This document shows, one piece after another, positions 6,299 to 13,736 of a DNA stretch of 19,196 bases. The position numbers and the translations under genes were made by a program. Each line of letters begins with the position of its first letter. Within the stretch, counting starts at the first letter, position 1. Source of the DNA: DATKZH01 sp964505295 (GTDB taxonomy: Bacteria; Planctomycetota; Planctomycetia; Pirellulales; Thermoguttaceae); contig CAZDHR010000088.1 in the NCBI GenBank assembly GCA_964505295.1, positions 1 to 19,196 of the forward strand, read 5' to 3'. The notes under the pieces are model-generated. The model saw only the letters and a list, made by a program, of their open reading frames with translations, made no database searches and was not told where the DNA came from.

Positions 6299-6994
6299 AT
6301 GAACGGAACCAAGGGAGCCGGGCGGACCCCGGCGAGATTCGGGACGTTCGCACGGCGTGTTCACGCCATGCGTGCTCACGATCCTCGGCGTCATCATGTT
6401 CCCCCGGCTCGGCCGCGTGGAGTCGTTCGGCTCGATCCTCCGCGTCGTGGCCGGATTGCGACGCAGCCTCGTCGCCATCCGAACGACCGAGGACGTTTTT
6501 GTCATCCAGGGTAATGGGATTTGGTATCACTCACGAGAAATCCCCCTGGCCCTGAGGCTCTTGATTAGAGGACGTCGAAGACCCTTGGGTGGTGCCCCAC
6601 GGGACCATTGACGTCTGGTGGCGAGGCAAGGCGAACGGCTCCCTGATGCTGCTTCTGGCCCATCTGCTCGTCACCAACGACCCGTGGCGAAACCGCCCGA
6701 TCCGCCTGTTGCGCCCTCGCCGCGTCGGAGGCGGCCCGCGAGGAGATGACCCGGCACCTCGACGCGCTGATCGAAACGTCGAGGATTCGAGCCACGTCGG
6801 TCGTGATCGTGGCCGACGACGTCTCCGGGACGATCCACGACTACTCCCGCGAAGCCGCCGTGGTGTTCTTCGGTTTTGAGGCACCGCAGGAAGGGTCGGA
6901 AATCGCGTTCCATCGCACGATGGAGCGATTGGCCGGGAAGCTTCCGCGGACTATTTTCGTCGACAGCGCGGGCGGAATGGAGCTGGAGACCTGA
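6299..6994 (+). pseudogene. Remnant of an SLC12-like (Na-K-Cl cotransporter/amino acid permease) gene, middle deleted
   Basis: ATG 6299, with GAGGAG at 6288-6293, starts MNGTKGAGRTPARFGTFA. After a frameshift near 6348-6356, frame 3 gives VFTPCVLTILGVIMFPRLG. This matches the first membrane helix of bacterial SLC12-type transporters (GTFxGVFTPxVLTILGVIMxLRxG). From about 6557, frame 1 gives PHGTIDVWWRGKANG and LMLLLAHLLVTNDPWR, part of the cytoplasmic C-terminal domain of the same family. After another shift near 6715, frame 2 gives SEAAREEMTRHLDALIETSR through REAAVVFFGFEAPQEGSE to FVDSAGG and the stop at 6992-6994. Around 6450-6555 I see no family match. An intact protein would need some 600 or more residues with about 12 helices, so nearly the whole membrane part is gone. 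This is a pseudogene with at least two frameshifts and one large deletion. Confidence 0.8.
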
Positions 6995-7010
6995 TGGAGC
7001 TGGAGACCTG
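6977..7010 (+). repeat. Perfect 17-bp tandem duplication at the pseudogene stop codon
   Basis: ATGGAGCTGGAGACCTG occurs at 6977-6993 and again, without a gap, at 6994-7010. The first copy plus the next A supplies the TGA ending the transporter remnant (C-terminus MELET). The duplication is exact, so it is recent or conserved by chance. Replication slippage is the simplest cause. Confidence 0.85.
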
Positions 7011-7097
7011 AACGGAACCCCGCGACGCGGCAACGTTTCGAGCGCAAGCCGCAGCTCCACGCTCCCCGAGGGAGCCGGGGTCATTTTGCGCGGCCTC

Positions 7098-8186
7098 TCA
7101 CTTGGCATCGCCCGGCTCGCCGGCCGCTTCCGCTTGGAGGGTCTCCCAGCAGGCCCGTTGTTCCTCGGTGAGCACTTCGAGGGCACGCCGGCGCGCTTCG
7201 GCCAGCACGATTTGCCGCTTTTCGGCGTGCTGCTGCCGGCTCTCGTGGGACCAACGGATGGGAATCTGTTGGATCGCTTCCCCCACAAGCTCGACGATTC
7301 GCTCCAGCTCGTCGACTTGCTCCTGGGTCAGGTTCAATTCCTGCACGACTTCCTCCACCAGGAAAACCGCGGCGCCCGGCAGACGCCGGATCATCGTATG
7401 CCACGGTGCATCCCCGCGGCCTTCCGAATCGGCGGCCGCGGAGCGTGGCCCGCCGGACGGCCGCGGCGATCCGCGCGTCGAGTGATCCGATGTTGACGCG
7501 CGCTGCCAGCGCCAGTCGGGCTCGGTGGCGGGGCGTTCGCTTGTCGTGTCTTGCTCCGGGAAGTTGGGCCGGGAGGCGCGCCGGTCTCGCTCCGATTCGG
7601 TGTGCCGGTCTCGCTCCGATTTCGATTCCGCGATCGTTGACCGAGGGGAGGCTTTCGCCAGTTTGCCAGCCGGCATGATGAACGTCCCGTCGGATCGCCA
7701 CAAGAAAACGGCGATGGCCACCAGTCCGATCGTAATCGCCAATGCGAGCACGATCCCCACCGCGACGTTCCCTGTGCCCAAGGGGCAGAAGCCGGCGACT
7801 CGCACGCGGTCCAGCCAACTCATCCGCGGCAGCATGATGCCCCGCGCCTCCAACTCGCGGAGTCGCTCCAGCCCGAGCCGAAACCCCGGCGGGTCGCCCT
7901 CCGTGCCTTGCCCCATTTCCGAGGTCTGCTGCTCGCTTTGCACATGCGCCACGCGGACCTCGTGCGACCCGGACTCCGTGTGCAGGCGGGCGACTTCGTC
8001 CACTTCCACGCCGGGGTCCCGGTCGGCCCAGAGCGCGAACCCGCCGGCCGACTCGTCGAGCAATTGGACGGGGATCTCCGCGTCGCCCACCTGGAACACG
8101 GCCTCCTGCCCCGCCGCCGAGACCGGGCAGCGGAAAGCCTCGCGTTTCTCGGCCCCCTCCTGCTCCGCCCTTCCACAAATCCTCAT
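7098..8186 (-). CDS. PilZ domain - transmembrane helix - LTxxQ (Spy/CpxP-like) protein, 362 aa
   Basis: The start at ATG 8186 (MRICGRAEQE) is preceded by GGGAG at a workable distance. Residues about 14-107 look like a PilZ domain, with the R-x3-R type motif in KREAFRCPV (R15, R19) and the D-x-S-x-x-G motif in DESAGG (D44, S46, G49). Both bind cyclic di-GMP in known PilZ proteins. One transmembrane helix follows (about 142-163). Next comes a low-complexity, charged linker (about 165-260) with an 8-residue tandem repeat (ESERDRHT/ESERDRRA). The C-terminal helical domain (about 265-355) has two LTxxQ motifs, LTQEQ (286-290) and LTEEQ (339-343), as in periplasmic Spy/CpxP/zinc-resistance proteins. 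The inferred topology is PilZ inside and LTxxQ outside. The open frame continues to 8759, but the upstream part is a dead LamG fragment. A start at 8270 (MASFGLRATL) is a possible alternative. Monocistronic. Confidence 0.84.
   Translation of the reverse strand: MRICGRAEQEGAEKREAFRCPVSAAGQEAVFQVGDAEIPVQLLDESAGGFALWADRDPGVEVDEVARLHTESGSHEVRVAHVQSEQQTSEMGQGTEGDPPGFRLGLERLRELEARGIMLPRMSWLDRVRVAGFCPLGTGNVAVGIVLALAITIGLVAIAVFLWRSDGTFIMPAGKLAKASPRSTIAESKSERDRHTESERDRRASRPNFPEQDTTSERPATEPDWRWQRASTSDHSTRGSPRPSGGPRSAAADSEGRGDAPWHTMIRRLPGAAVFLVEEVVQELNLTQEQVDELERIVELVGEAIQQIPIRWSHESRQQHAEKRQIVLAEARRRALEVLTEEQRACWETLQAEAAGEPGDAK
7580..7621 (-). repeat. In-frame 24-bp tandem repeat in the linker of the PilZ protein
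   Basis: The 18-base word GCCGGTCTCGCTCCGATT is found at 7580-7597 and 7604-7621, a period of 24 bases. It encodes the 8-residue repeat ESERDR-xx in the charged linker between the membrane helix and the LTxxQ domain, so the linker can vary in length without a frame change. Confidence 0.7.
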
Positions 8187-8279
8187 ATCCCCACTCCCGC
8201 CAAACGAAACTGGCCCTGCAAAAAGTACTATTCCCCAAGAAAGCGTAGCACGCAAACCGAAGCTCGCCATCCGGGGGAT

Positions 8280-8647
<368 letters not shown>

Positions 8648-8750
8648 ACACTGTCACCGGACGTTGTTGACATCGAGGTCCCCGGAGGTACGATGAACCA
8701 CATCTTAACGCGGCCTTCGGCCACAACCAAAAAGGGTTACTGAACAAACC

Positions 8751-8881
8751 ACTGTACAAGATGCGCGCACGGCGCGCGCATCCTACAGACTAAGACTCTA
8801 ACATGGGCTGCTACCGCAACCAACGCCTGCCGTCGGCGGGCGTTACCTGACTGAACCGACTACTGTACAGGATGCGCGCAC
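8751..8881. repeat. Direct repeat pair with internal hairpins upstream of the VCBS gene
   Basis: The 20-base word ACTGTACARGATGCGCGCAC occurs at 8751-8770 and 8862-8881 with one difference; weaker similarity extends some 15-20 bases upstream of each copy. The first copy continues into a hairpin of 9 bp (GATGCGCGC 8760-8768, GCGCGCATC 8774-8782). Between the copies, AACGCCTGCC (8822-8831) pairs with GGCGGGCGTT (8835-8844) around a 3-base loop, one pair being G-T. No coding sequence is evident from 8648 to 8922; it holds these repeats only. Confidence 0.7.
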
Positions 8882-8922
8882 AGCGAGCCGAGCCCCGGGG
8901 AACCTCCGCGCGGAGAACGACG

Positions 8923-10110
8923 ATGACCTATCCGGTTCGACTGCGCAGCATTCTGGTGATAGGGTTTTTGTACGGACTCGCCGCCGCGCCGCCGGCCGTT
9001 TCGGCCCAAGAGCCCGTGCGATGGACGCATCTCAGCAGCCAGCGCGGTGAGATCCCCAAGCCCGAAGTGGGCCGGCAGTCGGCCGCGTTGGTGTTCGACG
9101 TCGACAAGGACGGGGCCGACGACTTCGTCATCGCCGGCTGGAGCACCCCCAGCATGGTCTGGTTCCGCCGCGCCGGCGACTCGTGGCGACGATACCTGGT
9201 CGACGACCGCGAGAGCCACATCGAGGCGGGCGGCGACTTCTGCGACGTCGACGTCGACGGCGACCCGGATATCGTCCACGGCGGAAGCTGGGCGACCAAC
9301 GAGGTGTGGTGGTGGGAGAACCCCTACCCCCGATTTGACCCCAAGGTGCCCTGGCCCCGGCACACGATCAAGGACTCCGGCCAGAAGCAGCACCACGACC
9401 AGATCTTCGGCGACTTCGACGGCGACGGCCGGGCGGAGCTCGTCTTCTGGAACCAACGCGCGCGCAAGCTCCTCATCGCCGACGTCCCCGACGACCCGAA
9501 GCGCAAGGAGAACTGGTCGCTCTGCGAGATCTGGTCCTGGCCCAAGGAGTTCAAGTACGAGGGCCTGGCCAAGGGCGACGTGGACGGCGACGGCCGCCTC
9601 GACCTGATCGGCGGTGGGATGTGGTTCCAACACATGGGCAACAAGAAGTTCAAGCCCGGCGTGGTCGACGCCAAGTACGGAATGTCGCGATCGGCCGTTG
9701 CCGATTTTCTGGAGGGCGGGCGCCCCGAGATCGTGCTCAACAGCGGCGACGGCGTCGGCCCGCTCAACCTCTACCTGTGGAAGGGCGGCGAGTGGGTGAA
9801 ACGTACGCTCGTCGACCGCGTCGATCACGGCCACACGCTCCAGACGGGCGACCTCAACGGCGACGGCCACCAGGACGTCTACGCCGCCGAGATGTTCCGG
9901 CCGGGCGCGGGCGAGAAGTGCCGCCAGATGGTCCTCTACGGCGACGGGCGGGGCCACTTCGTCACCCAAACCGTCTCCACCGGCATCGGCACCCACGAAG
10001 GCAAGCTCGGCGACCTCGACGGCGACGGCGACCTCGATATCCTCCAAAAGGACTTCCAGGAGCACCAACGCGTCGACGTGTGGCTCAACGAGTCGGGCCC
10101 GGGCAAATAG
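8923..10110 (+). CDS. Secreted FG-GAP/VCBS repeat beta-propeller protein (395 aa)
   Basis: ATG 8923 (MTYPVRLRSI) with GGAG 7 bases upstream begins a clear signal peptide with a likely cut after AVSA (about residue 28). An earlier in-frame start at 8872 would add residues encoded by repeat DNA and is rejected. The mature protein is a run of FG-GAP/VCBS blades with calcium-binding loops of the DxDxDG type: FDVDKDGADD (58-67), CDVDVDGDPD (107-116), GDFDGDGRAE (163-172), GDVDGDGRLD (218-227), a degenerate ADFLEGGRPE (260-269), GDLNGDGHQD (309-318) and GDLDGDGDLD (363-372). This predicts a seven-bladed integrin-alpha-like propeller outside the cytoplasm. Such proteins in planctomycetes bind or act on ligands that are mostly unknown; no catalytic residues are evident. 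The gene is convergent with the ROK gene. Confidence 0.92.
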   Translation: MTYPVRLRSILVIGFLYGLAAAPPAVSAQEPVRWTHLSSQRGEIPKPEVGRQSAALVFDVDKDGADDFVIAGWSTPSMVWFRRAGDSWRRYLVDDRESHIEAGGDFCDVDVDGDPDIVHGGSWATNEVWWWENPYPRFDPKVPWPRHTIKDSGQKQHHDQIFGDFDGDGRAELVFWNQRARKLLIADVPDDPKRKENWSLCEIWSWPKEFKYEGLAKGDVDGDGRLDLIGGGMWFQHMGNKKFKPGVVDAKYGMSRSAVADFLEGGRPEIVLNSGDGVGPLNLYLWKGGEWVKRTLVDRVDHGHTLQTGDLNGDGHQDVYAAEMFRPGAGEKCRQMVLYGDGRGHFVTQTVSTGIGTHEGKLGDLDGDGDLDILQKDFQEHQRVDVWLNESGPGK

Positions 10111-10112
10111 CC

Positions 10113-10181
10113 GCGTAGGGTGCGTGAAACGCACCATATTTGCGGGCTCCAAGATGATGGTGCGTTTCACGCACCCTACGC
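10113..10181. repeat. Perfect 25-bp inverted repeat between convergent genes
   Basis: The arms at 10113-10137 and 10157-10181 are exact complements with a 19-base spacer. Each arm is itself a hairpin (GGTGCGT-GAA-ACGCACC). The element starts three bases after the stop of the VCBS gene and ends 46 bases before the stop of the opposing ROK gene, a position suited to a bidirectional transcription end. There is no long T run. It belongs to the GTAGGGTGCGT-type dispersed palindromes seen in many bacterial genomes. Confidence 0.85.
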
Positions 10182-10227
10182 CTCCTTGCTTTGCGCGCGA
10201 AACACCCACGGGCTCTTGCGCCGATCT

Positions 10228-11613
10228 TCAGCACGTCACGTGCACGATCGCGGCCTTGCGCTGGTCGCAATCGTTGTAGGCTTCGACCGCCTCGGGCGTG
10301 GGAAGCGCCCGGCACTGGATGAGGCGCTGGGCGAAGTAGCGCTCGGCGTCGTCCGCAAGCGCCACCTGGCCGGAGTGGCCCGTGGCGACGAAGAGCACTT
10401 CCGGGCCGCCGCGGCAGACCCTCTCGAGCTCTTGGGGGCCGACGGTGTGGGAGGAGCCGTAGACCTGCTTGGCCAGCGACTTCTTGCGCTTCTTGACCTT
10501 GGCGTTGACGTTGATGTAGACGTCGCGCTCGTACGTCCGGCCACCGATGGTCACCTGGCCGAAGCTCGCCCCGTCGATTCGCGGATAGGTCGGCTTGACG
10601 ACGAACCGCTCGTCGAACGGATCGCGGCCGGCCAGTTGGCGGGCGAGGGCCAAGGCGCCGAGCACGACGGCGTCGTCGCCCAGGGCGGAGAGGAGCAACC
10701 GGCCGCCTTCTCGGGCGCCGGCGAGTCGGTCGGAGTCGAGGATCTCCTGCACGATGGGGATCATGAAGTCGCCGCACGCCTCGATCACACCCCCGCCCAG
10801 CACAATCACGCCCGGGTCGAGCAGATGGCGGACGGTGAGGCAAGCGTGACCGATGACTACGGAGGCCCGGCGGAGCACGTCGGCGACCAACTCGTCGTCG
10901 GCGTCAAGGGCCTGGCGGAGCGCGCCGGACCGGATCACGCCAAGATCGCCATCGAGGATCTTGGGGAGTGCGCTCTCGCGGCCCTCGTCGATCGCCCGGC
11001 GCAGGTCTCGCTCGATGGCCGCGCGCCCGGCCAGGGCCTCGAAACACCCGAGGTTCCCGCAGCCGCACTCGGGACCGCCGATCTCCATCACGATGTGGCC
11101 GATCTCGGCGGCGGCCTCTCGGGCACCGCGCCAGAGCTTGCCCTGGTAGACGATGCCGCTGCCGATCCCGGTGCCGACGAGGATGCCGACGGCGCTGCGG
11201 GCCTGTCGGGCGGAGCCGAGCCAGGTTTCGCCCAGGGTGCCCAGGTCGCAGTCGTTGCCCACGGCCACGGGCACCTTGAAGCGATCCTCCAGGTGGGGGC
11301 CGATGGGGACGCCGGTCAGGTTCATGTTGGGGGTGACGACGACGAGGCCCTTGTCGGGGTCGACCACGCCGGGGACCGCCATGCCGATGGCCGTCACGTC
11401 CTTTAGCCCCAGGCCGTTCTTTCGGACGACCTCCTGCATCGCCTCCTCGATGGCCGCGACGACCTCGTCCGGATCGCCTTCCCGCGGGGTGGGGTGGCGT
11501 TCCCGGCCCCGGATCGTGCCGCTTTCCTCGATCAGCGAGGCCTGAATCTTGGTGCCGCCGACGTCCACGCCGAGGTAGAACCGGACCGTGTTGGCCGCAT
11601 TTTCCGACGCCAT
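10228..11613 (-). CDS. ROK-family sugar kinase fused to a Mth938-like domain (461 aa)
   Basis: Residue numbers here count from the alternative GTG at 11619. The ATG at 11613 (residue 3) is the better start because GGGAGG lies 7 bases upstream of it and only 1 base from the GTG. Residues about 13-335 form a ROK (glucokinase/N-acetyl-sugar kinase) domain: phosphate loop DVGGTK (19-24), catalytic D123 in GNDCD, GTGIGSG (149-155) and the ROK zinc site (H175, with C185, C187 and C192 in CGCGNLGC). LGGGVIE and LGALALA close the fold. It lacks an N-terminal DNA-binding wHTH, so it is a kinase rather than a repressor. Residues about 345-463 add a second domain: SFGQVTIGGRTYERDV, GPEVLFVATGHSGQVAL, LPTPEAVEAYN and AAIVHVTC. 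These match the pattern of Mth938/AAMDC (DUF498) proteins, whose biochemical role is not established. A fusion to ROK is unusual. Confidence 0.93.
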   Translation of the reverse strand: MASENAANTVRFYLGVDVGGTKIQASLIEESGTIRGRERHPTPREGDPDEVVAAIEEAMQEVVRKNGLGLKDVTAIGMAVPGVVDPDKGLVVVTPNMNLTGVPIGPHLEDRFKVPVAVGNDCDLGTLGETWLGSARQARSAVGILVGTGIGSGIVYQGKLWRGAREAAAEIGHIVMEIGGPECGCGNLGCFEALAGRAAIERDLRRAIDEGRESALPKILDGDLGVIRSGALRQALDADDELVADVLRRASVVIGHACLTVRHLLDPGVIVLGGGVIEACGDFMIPIVQEILDSDRLAGAREGGRLLLSALGDDAVVLGALALARQLAGRDPFDERFVVKPTYPRIDGASFGQVTIGGRTYERDVYINVNAKVKKRKKSLAKQVYGSSHTVGPQELERVCRGGPEVLFVATGHSGQVALADDAERYFAQRLIQCRALPTPEAVEAYNDCDQRKAAIVHVTC

Positions 11614-11803
11614 GCTCACACCTCCCTACGCCTTGCCCATGCGATCCCAAGGTGTCCCAGGGCTTCGAGAGGCCCAACCTGGAACGCTGGCGGCCGTTCC
11701 TTCCGGCCCACCGTGCCGCCGGTTTGGACGTTTCGCCTGCTCAATCATACTGCAATTGCCGGGCCCGGCCAGACCCGCCTAGGCAGAGGTCGGCCAACTC
11801 GGC

Positions 11804-11833
11804 TATGATGAGAGCGGGCGCCGCCGTAGGAGG
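11804..11833 (+). promoter_or_regulatory. -10-like element and ribosome site of the RyR gene
   Basis: TATGAT at 11804-11809 is a near-consensus -10 hexamer; no good -35 hexamer is present at 16-18 bases. AGGAGG at 11828-11833 is a strong ribosome site 8 bases before the GTG start at 11842, and it decides that start. The rest of 11614-11803, between the divergent ROK and RyR genes, shows nothing recognisable. Confidence 0.4.
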
Positions 11834-11841
11834 ACAGACGC

Positions 11842-12132
11842 GTGAGCTACGAGCCGCAGCCGATCGACACGTCGAGTGTCTCGCTGACGCCGGAAGTCCT
11901 GGAGCTTCGGGAGCTTCTGGCCGAGAACGCCCACGACCACTGGGCCCTGCAACGCATGGCCGACGGCTGGACCTACGGCCCGCAGCGAGACGACGACCGG
12001 AAGCGGCATCCCTGCCTGGTGCCCTACGAAGAGTTGCCCGAGTCGGAGAAGGAGTACGACCGCAACGCGGCCATCGAGACGCTCAAGGCCATCCTGGCCC
12101 TCGGGTACCGGATCGAGAAGGTAGGGACGTAG
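11842..12132 (+). CDS. Stand-alone RyR (ryanodine-receptor repeat) domain protein, 96 aa
   Basis: The whole 96-residue protein is one RyR domain. The N-terminal YEPQPIDTSSVSL, then LAENAHDHWALQRMADGWTY, GPQRDDDRKRHPCLVPYEEL and EKEYDRNAAIETLKAILALG match the highly conserved RyR repeat, first described in eukaryotic ryanodine-receptor calcium channels and also found in bacteria and phages. The key segment WTYGPxRD...HPxLVPYxxL...EKxxDR is complete. There is no signal peptide or membrane helix, so it is cytoplasmic. The GTG start has AGGAGG 8 bases upstream. The function of bacterial RyR proteins is unclear; ligand binding has been proposed for the domain. The gene is divergent from the ROK gene and is followed by 225 bases without a clear gene (12133-12357), so its context does not identify a partner. 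Confidence 0.92.
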   Translation: MSYEPQPIDTSSVSLTPEVLELRELLAENAHDHWALQRMADGWTYGPQRDDDRKRHPCLVPYEELPESEKEYDRNAAIETLKAILALGYRIEKVGT

Positions 12133-12357
12133 GTGCGCAAGCCGGGACTCCCCCCCGGAATAGTGCAAGGCTTTTCTTCCGCGAAGCTGGGCAAACTGCT
12201 TGACGCAACTGGTGGATGCCGTAGGATGAACCGTGCGCCGAGGGACTCTGGGGGAGAGCGCGCGCACACACGGGTCTCTTGTCGCGTCGGCCCGGTTCCG
12301 GCCGCCGCGTTGGTGTGATGATCGCGAGTCCCATCTCATCAGGAACGGAGGGAGGTC

Positions 12358-13560
12358 ATGGAGCCTCATGCTGCGCACTTTCCACGCTGGGTAGCACTTC
12401 TTTCCTTCACGTTCTGACCACCGCTTCGGCAGCCACGAAGGTGGAACGGCGCGGCGCCGAGGCCGTCGAGCAGGCCCTGCGCTGCGAGGTCCTTGGGGCG
12501 GATGACCAGCGCAACGAGTCGCTGCGAACCGTCTTGGAGCGCGACCCCGATTGTGCCCTCGCCCGGTGGCACAGCGGATACGTCCGCGAGGACAACCGTT
12601 GGGTGAAGTTCGACGCCCAGGCGAAGCGCTCGCCCGACGATGCGTCGCTGGCCGAGTACCGGCGCCTTCGTCGGGAATCGGAGGAAACGGTCGAAGGGCG
12701 GCTGCAACTCGCCGGTTGGTGCTCCACGCACAAGCTCCCCGACCAGGCCCGGGCCCACCTGACCGAGGTGCTCCGCATGGACCCTAATCACGCGGAGGCC
12801 CGTCGGCGCTTGGGCCATCGCCGCGTGGGGGGCGTCTGGCTCAGCCGCGAGGAGATCGAGCAGTTCCGCGCCCAGGCCGACCGCGTGGCCAAAGACCATC
12901 GTCGTGGCCGGGCAGAACGACACCATCGCCCGGATCAACGACCGCGTGTGCGACGTGCTCGCCACGGCAACGGGCGCAGACGTGCTGCCATCGCCGGAAA
13001 GCTGGTGGGAGTGGTGGAACGACCATAACGAAAGCTACCTGCCCGAGAAGCCCGTCCGCGAAGTGTACAACCGGCAAGAGCTTCCCACGCCCACACCGCC
13101 GGCCGCCAAGGAATGCCTCATCGCCGGCACGCTCGTCTGGACCGCCTCGGGCCTGGTGCCGATCGAGGAGATTCGGGTAGGCGATCGGGTCCTCTCCCAA
13201 GACCCTCACACCGGCGAGCTGGCCTACAAGCCGGTGCTGCGAACCACGCTCCGTCCGCCGGTCCGCCTGGTCAAGGTCGTCTTCGACGGCGAGGCCCTCC
13301 AGTCGAGCGGCGGTCACCCGTTCTGGGTCGCCGGCCAGGGCTGGGTCAAAGCGCGAGACCTGAAGCCGGGCGCCCGACTGCACGCCGTCCGCGGCACCTC
13401 GGAAGTCTGGTCGGTCCATCCGACCGGCTTCGAGGAGCCCCACAACCTGGTCGTCGCCGATTTCCACACCTACTTCGTGGGCAAGACCAAGATCCTCAGC
13501 CACGACAACACCATCCGCGAGCCGACCGACGCCACGGTGCCGGGCCTGGCGACACGCTAG
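12358..13560 (+). pseudogene. HINT-domain protein gene with two frame breaks, probable pseudogene
   Basis: ATG 12358, behind GGAGG, gives MEPHAAHFPRWVALLSFTF, the start of a signal peptide, then a TGA at 12415. From about 12411 frame 3 carries the expected continuation: ATKVERRGAEAVEQAL, VLERDPDCALARWHSGYV and the TPR-like DQARAHLTEVLRMDPNHAEA to REEIEQFRAQADRVAKDHR near 12900. Then frame 1 resumes with QNDTIARINDRVCDVLATAT, SWWEWWNDHNESYLPE and a HINT domain at 13114-13509. That domain begins with the autoprocessing-type cysteine in CLIAGT, has VGDRVLSQDPHTGELAY, GGHPFWVAGQGWV and FHTYFVGKTKILSHDN, and a short tail to TAG 13558-13560. In my recollection of such planctomycete proteins a further helical segment lies between the frame 3 and final frame 1 parts, so I infer an internal deletion as well as frameshifts. 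HINT residues are intact, but no toxin domain follows. Confidence 0.72.
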
Positions 13561-13596
13561 AGGCCTGTCCCCATAGACTCTACACGTTGGGTGCCG

Positions 13597-13694
13597 CTGC
13601 TGGCTTGCCCAGCAGTGCCGCAAGCACGGTCCATCGTTCCAAGACCTCGCGCTCACCATTTCCCATCGTTCCCACGCGAAACGTGGGAACGATG
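13597..13694. repeat. Two palindromes between convergent genes
   Basis: First, CTGCTGG (13597-13603) pairs with CCAGCAG (13609-13615) around CTTGC. Second, 13664-13676 and 13682-13694 form a perfect 13-bp stem (CATCGTTCCCACG) with the 5-base loop CGAAA. Both lie between the convergent HINT and DUF4838 genes. The second is stable enough to act as a shared transcription end, though no T run follows on either strand. Confidence 0.8.
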
Positions 13695-13736
13695 TACGAA
13701 CGACGCAGGATGCAAAATGGCGAAATCTTGTTGGGA

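Noticed and set aside
8751..8881. Direct repeats upstream of the VCBS gene as a CRISPR array.
   Set aside because: There are only two copies, the spacing is 111 bases and no cas genes are nearby.
10085..10212. Peptides such as RETHHICG and GAFHAPYA in frames around 10120-10190.
   Set aside because: They are translations of the palindromic repeat, a known source of false small proteins.
12904..13560. HINT gene as part of an active polymorphic-toxin system.
   Set aside because: No toxin domain follows the HINT domain, no immunity gene lies downstream (the next gene is convergent), and the gene is frame-broken.
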